Positions 9,348-19,057 of a stretch of 64,000 bases of DNA are shown one piece after another. The DNA is from Aquimarina macrocephali JAMB N27 (lineage in GTDB: Bacteria; Bacteroidota; Bacteroidia; Flavobacteriales; Flavobacteriaceae), in assembly GCF_000520995.1 (NCBI RefSeq), contig NZ_JACA01000001.1:310001-374000 (forward strand), read 5' to 3'. A program made the translations under genes and the position numbers. Below the pieces are notes generated by a model, which was given only the letters and a program-made list of their open reading frames with translations, was not told the origin of the DNA and did no database searches. Every line of letters starts with the position of its first letter. The first letter of the stretch is position 1.

Positions 9348-10028
9348 ATGCTAAGAGACTTAGCGTATTTATTCTATCCTATATATTGTGCTGCCTGTGA
9401 CAGCCCTCTATATACTAATGAAAGGTTACTGTGCACTTCTTGCAGACACGAGCTTCCTTTGGGCAATTTCCATAACGTAAACGCAAAAAAAATTGAAAAA
9501 GTATTTTATGGTCGCGTCAAAATTGAAAATGCTACTGCTTTATTTGTATTTCATAAAGATAGCTTAGTACAAAATTTAATTCATAACTTAAAATATCGAG
9601 GAAGAGAAGAGATAGGAGAAGAGCTAGGAAAATGGCTCGGCGAGGAGTTAATTCAAACATCTGGATACCAGTTTATTGATTCTGTAATCCCAGTTCCTTT
9701 ACACAAAAAGAGATTACAGGAAAGAGGATATAATCAAGTAGGAAAATTCGGAGTCGAAATTGCCAAAAAACTAAATGCCGAATATGTTGATTCTGTTTTG
9801 AAAAAAATTTCCTACAATAAAAAACAATCCAAACACGGAAGACTTAGCAGATGGATAAACACTGTTGAAACATTCGGGATTCAAAATGAGTCCTTACTTG
9901 TAAACAAGCATATTTTGTTGGTTGATGATATTGTTACAACAGGTGCAACAATAGAATCCTGTGTAAATGCGTTAAAATCTATTCCTGGTATCAAAATAAG
10001 TGTCGCCACAATAGCTATAACAGAGTAA
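9348..10028 (+). CDS. comF: ComF-family phosphoribosyltransferase-like protein
   Basis: 226 residues, usual for ComF. A four-cysteine zinc site (Cys14, Cys17, Cys29, Cys32) opens the protein, and a type I phosphoribosyltransferase fold follows with the PRPP loop LLVDDIVTTGAT near residues 190-200. The segment VIPVPLHKKRLQERGYNQ is the ComF hallmark. In naturally competent bacteria ComF takes part in DNA uptake or the processing of incoming single strands; its substrate here is unknown. It is monocistronic and divergent from the coiled-coil gene at 8393-9274. Confidence 0.92.
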   Translation: MLRDLAYLFYPIYCAACDSPLYTNERLLCTSCRHELPLGNFHNVNAKKIEKVFYGRVKIENATALFVFHKDSLVQNLIHNLKYRGREEIGEELGKWLGEELIQTSGYQFIDSVIPVPLHKKRLQERGYNQVGKFGVEIAKKLNAEYVDSVLKKISYNKKQSKHGRLSRWINTVETFGIQNESLLVNKHILLVDDIVTTGATIESCVNALKSIPGIKISVATIAITE

Positions 10029-10206
10029 TTAGAATAAAGTCTGATATACAATAAATTTACATTTGAAACCTTTTATACAAGTGAGATTGATACAAAGTAT
10101 TTCTATTTATATGCCAATTTTGAATTCGCTCTTAAATAGAATTTCATTAAGTTTTTTGTTTTTTAAATATAGTTGTTTCTTTGTGTCCTAAAATTATTGC
10201 GGAGAT

Positions 10207-11820
10207 ATGAGCAAAAGAATAAATATGATATTGCTTACCTTGGCGTCACTTGTCATCGTGGTTAGTTGTGCCAAAAAAGGTTCTATAACCGGTGGTCCTA
10301 AAGATGAGACTCCTCCGGTTTTTATAAAAGCTATGCCTCCCAATTTCTCTACAAATTTTGACAAAAACGAGATCAGAATTTATTTTGATGAATATGTAAA
10401 ATTAAAAGATCCGCAAAAACAAATCATCGTTTCTCCTCCTATGGATCCTAAACCAACCATCACTCCTTTGGGAGGAGCCAGTAAATACATAAAAATTAAA
10501 TTTCTTGACACCTTATTAGAAAACACAACCTATAGTATTAATTTTGGTGAAAGTGTAGTAGATAATAACGAAGAAAACCCTAATTCTTTTTTTAGATATG
10601 TTTTTTCTACAGGAGACTCTCTTGATTCTTTAAGTATAAAAGGTACTGTTGGTGATGCCATTCAAAAAAAGGTAGATCCTTATATTACAGTAGCTTTATA
10701 TGAAATTGATGAAAACTACTCAGATTCACTAGTATATAAGACTGTTCCCAGATATATTACTAATACCTTAGATAGCTTAGCTTTTAGTCTGCATAATCTG
10801 AAAGAAGGAAAATTTAAACTCATTGCTTTAAAAGATGTTTCTAATAACTATATCTATGAACCTAAACAGGATAAAATAGGGTTTTATGAAGAGATAATAT
10901 CACTTCCTGAAGATACCGCTAAAGTCTTTAATCTTAATATATTTAAAGAAACCCTGGATTTTAAAGCGCTAAATCCTAAACAAGTCTCAAAAAACAAATT
11001 TATTTTTCCATATGAAGGTGAAGTAGATAGTATGAAAATTAAGTTGCTAAGTGACGCACCAGATACATTTGAAACTCGAATCTTTCCCGATAAAAACAAA
11101 GATACATTGCACTATTGGTTTAGACCATTTTTTAAAGCTGATTCATTATTATTTGAAGTAACCAATGTCAAAAAATATCGAGATACTGTACTTACCAGAT
11201 TTAAAGATCAGTATAAAGATTCTCTTGTAGTATCCTCTTACATTGGAGCTACACTTCCACCTAATAAAGATTTTGTTTTTACAGCAAATACTGCCCTGGA
11301 CAGCATTAATGAGCAACTAATCTCTCTAACTGATAAGGATACACTTGAGGTTCCTTTTTCTATCAAATTAGATATCGCAAAAAATGAAGCACAACTAACT
11401 TTTGAAAAAACAGAAAATAATGCCTACAGTTTACAGTTTTTGCCAGAAGCTATTAAAGATTTCACAGGCAATGTTAATGATACTATAAAAATCAATTTCC
11501 GGACAAAGAAATTAACCGATTACGGGACTATTTTCTTAACACTCCAAAAAGTAGAAGCTTATCCAATTTTGGTTCAAGTCACTAATGAAAAAGAAGAAGT
11601 GATTTCAGAAAAAAATGTGCAACGTCAGGAAACTTTGGTTTTTGATTATCTCGACCCGTCTAAATATTACATCAGAATCGTTTTTGACCGTAATAATAAT
11701 GGCAAGTGGGACAGCGGTAATTTTTTAAAAGGAATACAACCTGAAGAAATCCGCTACTTTGCAGAACCAATAGATGTTAGAGCAAACTGGGAAATAAAAC
11801 AAACCTTCACATTAGATTAA
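10207..11820 (+). CDS. Ig-like domain lipoprotein
   Basis: 537 residues. The lipobox ends at Cys22 (IVVSC). It is followed at once by a proline-rich, glycine-rich entry (SITGGPKDETPP) and a bacterial Ig-like (Big_5 type) domain, recognisable from the pattern PNFSTNFDKNEIRIYFDEYV. The rest is beta-rich, with further Ig-like or transthyretin-like folds and a C-terminal NNNGKWDSGNF calcium-like loop. Such lipoproteins are conserved single-copy genes in Flavobacteriia; their role is not known. The stop overlaps the convergent amidase gene by 9 bases. Confidence 0.8.
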   Translation: MSKRINMILLTLASLVIVVSCAKKGSITGGPKDETPPVFIKAMPPNFSTNFDKNEIRIYFDEYVKLKDPQKQIIVSPPMDPKPTITPLGGASKYIKIKFLDTLLENTTYSINFGESVVDNNEENPNSFFRYVFSTGDSLDSLSIKGTVGDAIQKKVDPYITVALYEIDENYSDSLVYKTVPRYITNTLDSLAFSLHNLKEGKFKLIALKDVSNNYIYEPKQDKIGFYEEIISLPEDTAKVFNLNIFKETLDFKALNPKQVSKNKFIFPYEGEVDSMKIKLLSDAPDTFETRIFPDKNKDTLHYWFRPFFKADSLLFEVTNVKKYRDTVLTRFKDQYKDSLVVSSYIGATLPPNKDFVFTANTALDSINEQLISLTDKDTLEVPFSIKLDIAKNEAQLTFEKTENNAYSLQFLPEAIKDFTGNVNDTIKINFRTKKLTDYGTIFLTLQKVEAYPILVQVTNEKEEVISEKNVQRQETLVFDYLDPSKYYIRIVFDRNNNGKWDSGNFLKGIQPEEIRYFAEPIDVRANWEIKQTFTLD

Positions 11821-12594
11821 TTTAAAATTATCTTTATCATCAAGAAAAGGTAATTTATTTCTTATTTTTTTAACATGAGAAATATCTAATGTTGCATATA
11901 AAATAGCTTCTCTCTCGACAGGGTTTTCTTCTAAAACCGAATCTCCTAAAACATTATATACTCCAGAGTGACCATTGTATTCATATCCTTTACCATCAAG
12001 ACCAACACGATTTACCCCGATACAATAACACATATTTTCGATAGCTCTTGCTTTTAGCAATGCATCCCATGCATCAATACGAGGTTTTGGCCAACTGGCA
12101 ACATATAGCAATACATCATATCCCGAAGTATTTCTTGCCCATACCGGAAATCTGAGATCATAACAAATTAGAGGCTTAATTCTCCAACCTTTATATTCTA
12201 TAATCACATCTTTTTGGCCTGCGGTAAAAACTTCTTGTTCTTTGGCTAGTGTAAATAACTGATGTTTATCATACATCTCATAAGTTTCATCAGGAAGCAT
12301 AAAGACCAATCGGTTATAATAGTTTCCTTTTTCTTCAATAATAATACTTCCCACAATTGCACAATCCCCCGATTTGGCCATTTTCGCTAGCCATTGTAAA
12401 GTATCATCACCCATTTTTTCTGCTACTTCGATAGCATTCATTGTAAACCCTGTAGTGAACATTTCGGGTAAAATAATTAGATCTACTTTCTGGGATATCG
12501 AATTAATCTTTTGAGTAAAAGCCGCACGATTCTGTACTGGGTTTTCCCATGCCAGATGAGATTGGAGTAATACAATATCTAGAGTTTCTTTCAT
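11812..12594 (-). CDS. Nitrilase-superfamily amidohydrolase (omega-amidase-like)
   Basis: 260 residues. The nitrilase catalytic triad is complete: Glu44 in LPEMFTTGF, Lys110 in MYDKHQLF and Cys144 in PLICYDLRFP. The FTTGFTMN pattern and the length fit the YafV/Nit2 omega-amidase branch, which hydrolyses 2-oxoglutaramate or 2-oxosuccinamate and so repairs by-products of transamination. Cytoplasmic, with no signal peptide. Tail-to-tail overlap with the Ig-like lipoprotein gene. The superfamily is certain; the exact substrate is inferred. Confidence 0.88.
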   Translation of the reverse strand: MKETLDIVLLQSHLAWENPVQNRAAFTQKINSISQKVDLIILPEMFTTGFTMNAIEVAEKMGDDTLQWLAKMAKSGDCAIVGSIIIEEKGNYYNRLVFMLPDETYEMYDKHQLFTLAKEQEVFTAGQKDVIIEYKGWRIKPLICYDLRFPVWARNTSGYDVLLYVASWPKPRIDAWDALLKARAIENMCYCIGVNRVGLDGKGYEYNGHSGVYNVLGDSVLEENPVEREAILYATLDISHVKKIRNKLPFLDDKDNFKLI

Positions 12595-12922
12595 CTGTTT
12601 ATACTATATTTAGAGATCAGATCTGTATTGAATAGATCAATACAAAATCACATGTAATTATTTCGTCGCCTAAAAATACTAAAATCTAACCGCTGGCAAA
12701 TGATTTTAAAAAGAGATCTCATTATTCGACATTACATATCGTTTATTTCAAAATTAATATTACTACTACTAGGTGTGTTTTCGATAAAAATTCAATGAAA
12801 AATTGAATTCTATGTTAAAAAATCATATTTACCTAACAATTATTTCATATCACATTCCAAATTCACCCTTCTTTTTTCCAGAAAATCCTTATTTTCGCAC
12901 ACTTAATAGAAAGAACGATCAA
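12595..12922. other. Intergenic region upstream of ileS
   Basis: 328 bases between divergent genes. A TATTTTCG sequence near 12890 matches the TAnnTTTG -7 box with one mismatch and is a likely ileS promoter. A 32-codon open frame at 12700-12798 would encode a short hydrophobic peptide, but nothing else supports it. Confidence 0.45.
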
Positions 12923-15900
12923 ATGAGCACGAAGTTTCCTGAATATAAAGGACTTGACTTACCTAAAGTAGCTGACGAAATACTGGATTTCTGGCAACAG
13001 AATACCATATTTGAAAAAAGTATTAGTGAACGAGATGGAGCAAAACCGTTTATCTTTTTTGAAGGTCCTCCTTCAGCAAATGGATTACCGGGAATTCATC
13101 ATGTAATGGCTCGTGCAATTAAAGATATATTTTGTCGCTATAAGACACAAAAAGGATATCAAGTACAACGTAAAGCCGGGTGGGATACACATGGACTTCC
13201 GATAGAACTTGGTGTAGAGAAAGAATTAGGAATTACCAAAGAAGATATTGGTAAAAAAATCACTGTAGAAGAGTATAATGAAGCTTGTAAAAAAGCCGTG
13301 ATGCGTTATACCGATATCTGGAATGATCTTACACAAAAAATAGGATATTGGGTAGATATGGACGATCCATATATTACCTATAAATCTAAGTATATGGAAA
13401 GTGTATGGTGGTTGCTTTCTCAGATTTATAAAAAAGGATTATTATACAAAGGATATACGATACAGCCGTACTCTCCTAAAGCAGGCACAGGACTAAGCTC
13501 ACACGAACTTAATCAACCTGGCACGTATCAGGATGTTACCGACACAACAGTTGTAGCTCAATTTAAAGCTAAAAAAGAAACATTGCCTTCGTTTTTGCAG
13601 GAGATAGAAGAAACTATTTATTTTTTGGCTTGGACGACAACTCCATGGACTCTTCCTTCGAATACAGCATTAACAGTAGGTCTTAAAATTGATTATGTAG
13701 TTGTAAAAACATTTAATCAATATACTTTTGAGCCGATTCATGTTGTTCTTGCAAAAAATTTGGTAGGAAAACAATTTGCCGGCAAGTTTGTGCAGGCAGA
13801 AACTAAAGAAGAACTAACTACATTCAAAGAAGGAGATAAAAAGATTCCTTATTTCATCTTAAAGGAATGTAAAGGAGCAGATCTGATAGATATTCGTTAT
13901 GAGCAACTTATAGATTATGTGCAACCATACCATAACCCAGAGAATGCCTTTAGAATCATTGCAGGTGATTTTGTAACTACCGAAGATGGAACCGGGATAG
14001 TACATACTTCGCCAACTTTTGGTGCAGATGATGCACTAGTAGCCAAACAAGCAAAGCCCGAAGTACCTGCATTATTAGTAATGGATAAAAATGATAACCT
14101 TGTACCTACTGTTGATTTACAAGGGCGATTTATCTCGCAAATGGGTGATTTGGGTGGTAAATATGTTAAAAATGAATATTACGATGATGGTGAAGCTCCA
14201 GAGAAATCTGTTGATGTAGAAATAGCCATTAAACTAAAAATAGAAAATAAAGCCTTTAAGGTCGAGAAATATGTACACAGTTACCCAAATTGCTGGCGTA
14301 CCGATAAACCTGTTTTATATTATCCTTTAGATTCGTGGTTTATAAAAGTAACCGATTTTAAAGATCGTATGCATGAGCTTAATCTGGGTATCAATTGGAA
14401 ACCTAAAGCAACTGGTGAGGGCCGTTTTGGTAACTGGCTGGCTAATGCTAATGATTGGAATCTATCTCGATCTCGATTCTGGGGTGTTCCATTACCAATC
14501 TGGAGAACAGAAGATGGTAAAGAAGAACTTATCATCGGCTCTGTTGAAGAATTAAAAACCGAAATGAGTAAAGCGGTTAAGGCAGGGGCACTCGAAGCAG
14601 ATATATTTGCAGACTTTGCAGTTGGCGATATGAGCGAAGAGAACTATGATAAAATTGATCTTCATAAAAATGTGGTAGATCAAATTACCTTAGTATCTCC
14701 TACAGGAAAACCTATGAAACGCGAAAGCGATCTTATCGATGTATGGTTTGACTCTGGGTCAATGCCTTATGCGCAATGGCATTATCCTTTTGAGAATAAA
14801 GAAAAGGTAGAAGCAGGAGGAAGAAAAGCCGATTTTATAGCCGAAGGAGTAGATCAAACTCGTGGATGGTTCTATACACTTCATGCAATAGGAACCATGA
14901 TCTTTGATGATGTTGCCTATAAAAATGTAGTATCTAATGGTCTTGTATTAGATAAAAATGGACTGAAAATGTCTAAAAGACTAGGTAATGCAGCTGATCC
15001 TTTCGAGACTTTAAAAACTTTTGGACCAGATGCTACCAGATGGTATATGATTAGTAATGCCAATCCTTGGGATAACTTGAAATTTGATTCTGAAGGAATT
15101 GCAGAGGTTCGCCGTAAATTTTTTGGCACACTATATAATACGTATTCATTCTTTACTTTATATGCCAATATCGATAATTTCACTTATACTGAAGCCGACA
15201 TCCCATTAGCAGAACGTCCTGAGATTGATCGTTGGGTTCTAAGCGAGCTACATACCTTGATCAAAAATGTAGACACCTATTATAATGATTACGAGCCTAC
15301 AAAGGCAACCAGAGCAATCTCTGATTTTGTTCAGGAAAATCTAAGTAACTGGTTTGTACGCTTAAGTAGAAGGAGATACTGGAAAGGCGATTATCAAAAA
15401 GATAAAGTTTCTGCCTATCAAACATTGTATACCTGTATGTTAACCATTGCTAAATTAGGAGCACCGGTAGCACCATTTTTTATGGATCGATTATATAAAG
15501 ATTTGGTAACAGGGACACAAAAAGAAGATTTTGAAAGTGTTCATTTAGCGCATTTCCCTGAGTATAATCAGGATTTTGTAGATACACCTTTAGAACACAA
15601 GATGCAGAAAGCGCAGACTATATCTTCTTTGGTACTTTCTCTTCGTCAAAAAGAAAAAATCAAAGTTCGACAGCCATTACAGCGTATTATGATTCCTGTG
15701 CTAAACGAAGCCGAAAAGAATGAAATCAATGACATTGCAGATCTTATAAAAAGTGAAGTTAATGTTAAAGAAATAGAGCTTATAGATGATGCATCGGGTA
15801 TTCTGGTAAAGCAAATCAAGCCTAATTTTAAAACATTAGGCCCTCGCTTTGGCAAAGATATGAAACTGATTTCCAGTAAGATACAGTCATTCGATCAAGA

Positions 15901-16327
15901 AACCATTAAAATTCTTGAACAAACAGGGCATTTTGATGTAGAAATTAATGATAAAATTATTACATTAGGTACCGATGATGTAGAGATAAGCTCTCAGGAT
16001 ATTGAAGGTTGGTTAGTAGCAAATTCTGGAACTTTGACTGTAGCATTAGATGTAACGATAAGTTCTGAGCTTAAAAAAGAAGGAATCGCCAGAGAGCTTG
16101 TAAATCGTATTCAAAACATTCGTAAAGATAGTGGTCTTGAGGTGACTGATAAGATAAAAATTGTTTTCCAAGAAAATGAAGCTATTAAAGAAGCTATCGC
16201 CACTAATGAGAATTATATTAAAAATGAAACCTTAACCGAGACAATTGAATTTGCATCAGATGTAATAAATGGTACAGAAATTGCGTTTGACGACATTGCA
16301 ACCCAATTGATAATAAAAAAACATTAA
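12923..16327 (+). CDS. ileS: Isoleucyl-tRNA synthetase
   Basis: I start at ATG 12923 (1134 residues). The frame stays open back to 12803, but the probable promoter box lies in that extension, and MSTKFPEYKGLDLPKVADEI is the normal beginning. Class I signatures: a HIGH-like site in PPSANGLPGIHH, WTTTPWTLPSNTA of the editing domain, DWNLSRSRFWGVPLPIW, and the KMSKS loop as LKMSKRLGNA. The C-terminal anticodon-binding region and a tail with no zinc cysteines fit the long IleS of this phylum. It charges tRNA-Ile. The traR/dksA-like gene starts 5 bases after its stop. Confidence 0.96.
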   Translation: MSTKFPEYKGLDLPKVADEILDFWQQNTIFEKSISERDGAKPFIFFEGPPSANGLPGIHHVMARAIKDIFCRYKTQKGYQVQRKAGWDTHGLPIELGVEKELGITKEDIGKKITVEEYNEACKKAVMRYTDIWNDLTQKIGYWVDMDDPYITYKSKYMESVWWLLSQIYKKGLLYKGYTIQPYSPKAGTGLSSHELNQPGTYQDVTDTTVVAQFKAKKETLPSFLQEIEETIYFLAWTTTPWTLPSNTALTVGLKIDYVVVKTFNQYTFEPIHVVLAKNLVGKQFAGKFVQAETKEELTTFKEGDKKIPYFILKECKGADLIDIRYEQLIDYVQPYHNPENAFRIIAGDFVTTEDGTGIVHTSPTFGADDALVAKQAKPEVPALLVMDKNDNLVPTVDLQGRFISQMGDLGGKYVKNEYYDDGEAPEKSVDVEIAIKLKIENKAFKVEKYVHSYPNCWRTDKPVLYYPLDSWFIKVTDFKDRMHELNLGINWKPKATGEGRFGNWLANANDWNLSRSRFWGVPLPIWRTEDGKEELIIGSVEELKTEMSKAVKAGALEADIFADFAVGDMSEENYDKIDLHKNVVDQITLVSPTGKPMKRESDLIDVWFDSGSMPYAQWHYPFENKEKVEAGGRKADFIAEGVDQTRGWFYTLHAIGTMIFDDVAYKNVVSNGLVLDKNGLKMSKRLGNAADPFETLKTFGPDATRWYMISNANPWDNLKFDSEGIAEVRRKFFGTLYNTYSFFTLYANIDNFTYTEADIPLAERPEIDRWVLSELHTLIKNVDTYYNDYEPTKATRAISDFVQENLSNWFVRLSRRRYWKGDYQKDKVSAYQTLYTCMLTIAKLGAPVAPFFMDRLYKDLVTGTQKEDFESVHLAHFPEYNQDFVDTPLEHKMQKAQTISSLVLSLRQKEKIKVRQPLQRIMIPVLNEAEKNEINDIADLIKSEVNVKEIELIDDASGILVKQIKPNFKTLGPRFGKDMKLISSKIQSFDQETIKILEQTGHFDVEINDKIITLGTDDVEISSQDIEGWLVANSGTLTVALDVTISSELKKEGIARELVNRIQNIRKDSGLEVTDKIKIVFQENEAIKEAIATNENYIKNETLTETIEFASDVINGTEIAFDDIATQLIIKKH

Positions 16328-16332
16328 GAAGT

Positions 16333-16716
16333 ATGGCAGAAGATATCAAAGTAAGGTACAGCGACGCTGATTTAACGATGTTTAAGGAAATCATCGTAGA
16401 AAAAATGGAAAAAGCACAGAAAGATTTAGAATTAATAAGAAGTGCTTACAAAAATGACGGAAATAACGGTACAGATGACACTTCACCAACGTTCAAGGCA
16501 TTTGAAGAAGGAAGTGAAACTATGTCTAAAGAAGCAAATACACAACTTGCTATTAGACAAGAAAAATTTGTACGCGATTTAAAGAATGCTTTATTACGTA
16601 TTGAAAACAAAACATATGGTATTTGTCGTGTAACAGGAAAATTAATTAATCCTGATCGATTAAAACTGGTTCCGCATGCTACATTAAGTATCGAAGCAAA
16701 AAATATGCAGAGTTAA
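16333..16716 (+). CDS. TraR/DksA-family protein, Bacteroidota type with lost zinc cysteines
   Basis: 127 residues. The N-terminal half is a charged helical hairpin and the C-terminal half carries the DksA-type segment YGICRVTGKLI followed by INPDRLKLVPHATLSIEAKN. The canonical zinc finger needs four cysteines; only one is present, with Thr, Ser and Glu elsewhere. This reduced form is what I expect in Flavobacteriia. DksA proteins enter the secondary channel of RNA polymerase and work with (p)ppGpp; whether this form does so is not shown. It is tightly coupled to ileS and followed by a strong terminator. Confidence 0.85.
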   Translation: MAEDIKVRYSDADLTMFKEIIVEKMEKAQKDLELIRSAYKNDGNNGTDDTSPTFKAFEEGSETMSKEANTQLAIRQEKFVRDLKNALLRIENKTYGICRVTGKLINPDRLKLVPHATLSIEAKNMQS

Positions 16717-16747
16717 ATACAAAAAAATAATCTATAATTTTAGATTT

Positions 16748-16787
16748 GACCTCACCGGTTTTTAAACCAGTGAGGTCTTTTTTTTTA
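16748..16787 (+). terminator. Terminator of the ileS-traR operon
   Basis: GACCTCAC pairs with GTGAGGTC, with an inner GGTTT/AAACC stem and one mismatch, followed by a run of nine or more T. The same GACCTCAC palindrome motif recurs imperfectly near 49112. Confidence 0.9.
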
Positions 16788-16905
16788 TCTTATATTAAAT
16801 AGATTATAAAATGAGACTAAAAGAATTTGATTTATCTGATATTAAATGTAACCTTTTTAAAAAAACAAGGTATTAGTAATAGAAACCAACCAAAAGAGTA
16901 ACATC

Positions 16906-17439
16906 TTGAAAAATCTAACTGACGAAGAATTAATGATTCTGGTATCCAATGGTAATCTGGATGTAATGAGTGTCCTTTTTGAAAGATACCATATCAAAAT
17001 CTTTAATTTCTTATTAAAAATGACGAGAGATCGGGAGATCAGCCAGGACATTACGCAAGAAGTTTTCTATAAGGCGATTAAATATAGATCCTCTTATAAA
17101 AAAGGAAAGTTTTCATCGTGGATCTATACCATTGCCAGAAATATATTTAGCGATCATTATCAAAGTCAAAAAACAGTCGCTCAACGCTTTGAAAATGTCG
17201 AATATAAAATAGAACAAAAAGAGCAAGATAATATCGAAATAAAGGAGACTAATGAGGAATTATATCGAGCATTAAATCAACTTAATAAAACTGATAAAGA
17301 ACTCGTTGTTATGAATCGATATCAAGGAATAAAGTATCAGGAAATAGCCGAGATCACGGGCTCTACAGCAGGAGCTGTAAAAACAAAAGTTCATCGCGCT
17401 ATCCATAAACTAAAAGATTATTATTTACAAAACATATAA
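16906..17439 (+). CDS. ECF-type RNA polymerase sigma factor
   Basis: 177 residues from a TTG start; no in-frame ATG lies upstream within the open frame. Region 2 has DITQEVFYKAIKYRSSY and FSSWIYTIARNIFSDHYQ; region 4 has NRYQGIKYQEIAEITGSTAGAVKTKVHRA, split here as YQEIAEITGST and AVKTKVHRAI. Regions 1.1 and 3 are missing, as in extracytoplasmic-function sigma factors. Its stop is 5 bases before the ATG of a zinc-finger membrane protein, the typical sigma/anti-sigma pairing. It probably drives this local operon. Confidence 0.92.
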   Translation: MKNLTDEELMILVSNGNLDVMSVLFERYHIKIFNFLLKMTRDREISQDITQEVFYKAIKYRSSYKKGKFSSWIYTIARNIFSDHYQSQKTVAQRFENVEYKIEQKEQDNIEIKETNEELYRALNQLNKTDKELVVMNRYQGIKYQEIAEITGSTAGAVKTKVHRAIHKLKDYYLQNI

Positions 17440-17444
17440 CTGTT

Positions 17445-18239
17445 ATGAACTGTAAAGACATACAAAATCAACTGATTGATTATATAGATCATAATCTGGA
17501 TCAGGAAACATATCAAAAAGTAGAAGTACATATCAAAAGCTGTAAGCAGTGTGAAACAGCCCTACAAGAACTTCAAACCGTTTTTGAAGCTATACATAAC
17601 ACTTCTTCTCAGGAACTACCGGATCAAAGTTTACAAATGAACTTTGAGGAAATGTTGAAGAAAGAAAAAGAGGGAGTCAATGATCCTAAGATTGTATCCT
17701 TAAATCCAACAACCAAAAGCTCCTGGAAAACAGCTTTGCAGATCGCTGCAACTATTGCACTTGTTCTTTCGGGGTATTTCTACGGAAAACTAGAGAATAC
17801 CGCATCACTTTCTGAAGAAATGGCAGTATTAGAAAAAGAAAAATATCAAATGAAGCAAACGATGACTATTTCTTTAATAGAAAATGAATCTGCAAGCAAA
17901 CGCCTACAGGCTGTAAACTATGCAGAAGAATTTGAAAAACCAGGAAATGACATCTTAAACGCTTTAATCAATAAAATGCATTATGACGATCATACCAATG
18001 TGCGATTAGCTGCAGCAGAAGCACTGGCAAAATTTTCGGATTCTGAGATGGTTCGTAAAGCATTAATCAATGCCTTGGATATTGAACAAGATCCAGGTAT
18101 ACAAATTGAATTAATTCAAATATTAGTTTCTATTCAGGAAAAACGCGCAGTTCCTTCTATGGAAAAATTACTTCAGAATGAAGAAACACCAGATTATGTA
18201 AAAGATCAGGTAAAAATTGGGTTGCCCAATTTAATTTAA
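17445..18239 (+). CDS. Membrane anti-sigma factor with HEAT-repeat C-terminus
   Basis: 264 residues. The N-terminus is a zinc-binding anti-sigma domain with His29-x3-Cys33-x2-Cys36. One transmembrane helix lies at about 95-114. The part beyond the membrane starts with a short coiled coil and continues with HEAT-type helical repeats (about 160-255, for example NVRLAAAEALAKFSDSEMVR). It should hold the sigma factor at the inner membrane and sense an envelope signal. The HEAT sensor is less common than the usual unstructured or RseA-like tails. Directly downstream are two DUF4097 proteins likely controlled by the pair. Confidence 0.88.
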   Translation: MNCKDIQNQLIDYIDHNLDQETYQKVEVHIKSCKQCETALQELQTVFEAIHNTSSQELPDQSLQMNFEEMLKKEKEGVNDPKIVSLNPTTKSSWKTALQIAATIALVLSGYFYGKLENTASLSEEMAVLEKEKYQMKQTMTISLIENESASKRLQAVNYAEEFEKPGNDILNALINKMHYDDHTNVRLAAAEALAKFSDSEMVRKALINALDIEQDPGIQIELIQILVSIQEKRAVPSMEKLLQNEETPDYVKDQVKIGLPNLI

Positions 18240-18264
18240 AAGTACAATCAAAAAACAAATAGTC

Positions 18265-19020
18265 ATGAAGAAAATAGCAATCGCATTACTAGTATTTATA
18301 GTAGCAGGAAATCTAACCGCACAAGATTATAAACACTCTCTACAAGGAGTCAAAAAAGTAAGAATAGCTTCAGAATCTGGAGTTATCGCAAAAACTCACA
18401 GTCAAAATGAAGTATTGATCAAAGGAGAAGGAAGAAAAACTCCCGAAAAAGCCAGAGGATTAAAGGCCGTGTATTCTGGCGGAAGCGACAACACCGGTAT
18501 AGGGATTTATATTCAAAAAGAAGGAGAAACGCTTATTATCAGAAACTTAAAAGGTATGCATAGCGAGACCTTAGAAATCTATCTCCCAAAAGAGATCAAC
18601 ATCACTACAGAGAGTAGTAATCTGGGAAGCTTATCTTTTAATGGGTTTTCTGCCGAAATAGAAGCAAGAACCAATGTTGGAGGTATTACATTAAAAAATG
18701 TTACAGGTCCAATTGTAGCCAAAACTGCAACAGGTGAAATTAATATTGTATTCGACAAAGTAAGCCAAAGTTCACCAATTTCTATTGTATCTGCTACGGG
18801 AGCGATCGATGTAAGTCTGCCATCTAGCACTCCTGCAAACCTAGAATTAAAAACTTCTATGGGAGAAATCTATACTGATTTTGATATAAAATTCCCCGTT
18901 GAACATAAAAATATGAAGGTAATCAGCGGTAGAAGAGCTATAAACACCAAAATAAATAATGGTGGAGTTGATATTACCCTAAGGTCATCCACAGGAAATA
19001 TTTACCTGAGAAAAAAATAG
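18265..19020 (+). CDS. DUF4097-family secreted beta-repeat protein
   Basis: 251 residues. Signal peptide at about 1-19 (ending NLTAQ). The rest is a succession of short beta strands with repeated patterns such as ESSNLGSLSFNG, ARTNVGGITLKNVTG and ASTGEI-like turns, which is the DUF4097 (adhesin-like beta-helix) fold. It should be periplasmic or surface exposed. It lies 25 bases after the anti-sigma gene and is followed by a second member of the family, so this is one operon. Function is not established for the family; an envelope-stress or adhesion role is inference. Confidence 0.83.
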   Translation: MKKIAIALLVFIVAGNLTAQDYKHSLQGVKKVRIASESGVIAKTHSQNEVLIKGEGRKTPEKARGLKAVYSGGSDNTGIGIYIQKEGETLIIRNLKGMHSETLEIYLPKEINITTESSNLGSLSFNGFSAEIEARTNVGGITLKNVTGPIVAKTATGEINIVFDKVSQSSPISIVSATGAIDVSLPSSTPANLELKTSMGEIYTDFDIKFPVEHKNMKVISGRRAINTKINNGGVDITLRSSTGNIYLRKK

Positions 19021-19057
19021 TAGAGGTCATCAATTAATCAAAAAAAAAAAAACGAAC

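Noticed and set aside
12700-12798. 32-codon frame for a short hydrophobic peptide upstream of ileS
   Set aside because: No promoter, no ribosome site and no motif; chance is likely in AT-rich DNA. Mentioned under the intergenic region only.
12803-12922. Longer N-terminus for IleS
   Set aside because: The extra 40 residues are not IleS-like, and the probable promoter box is inside them.
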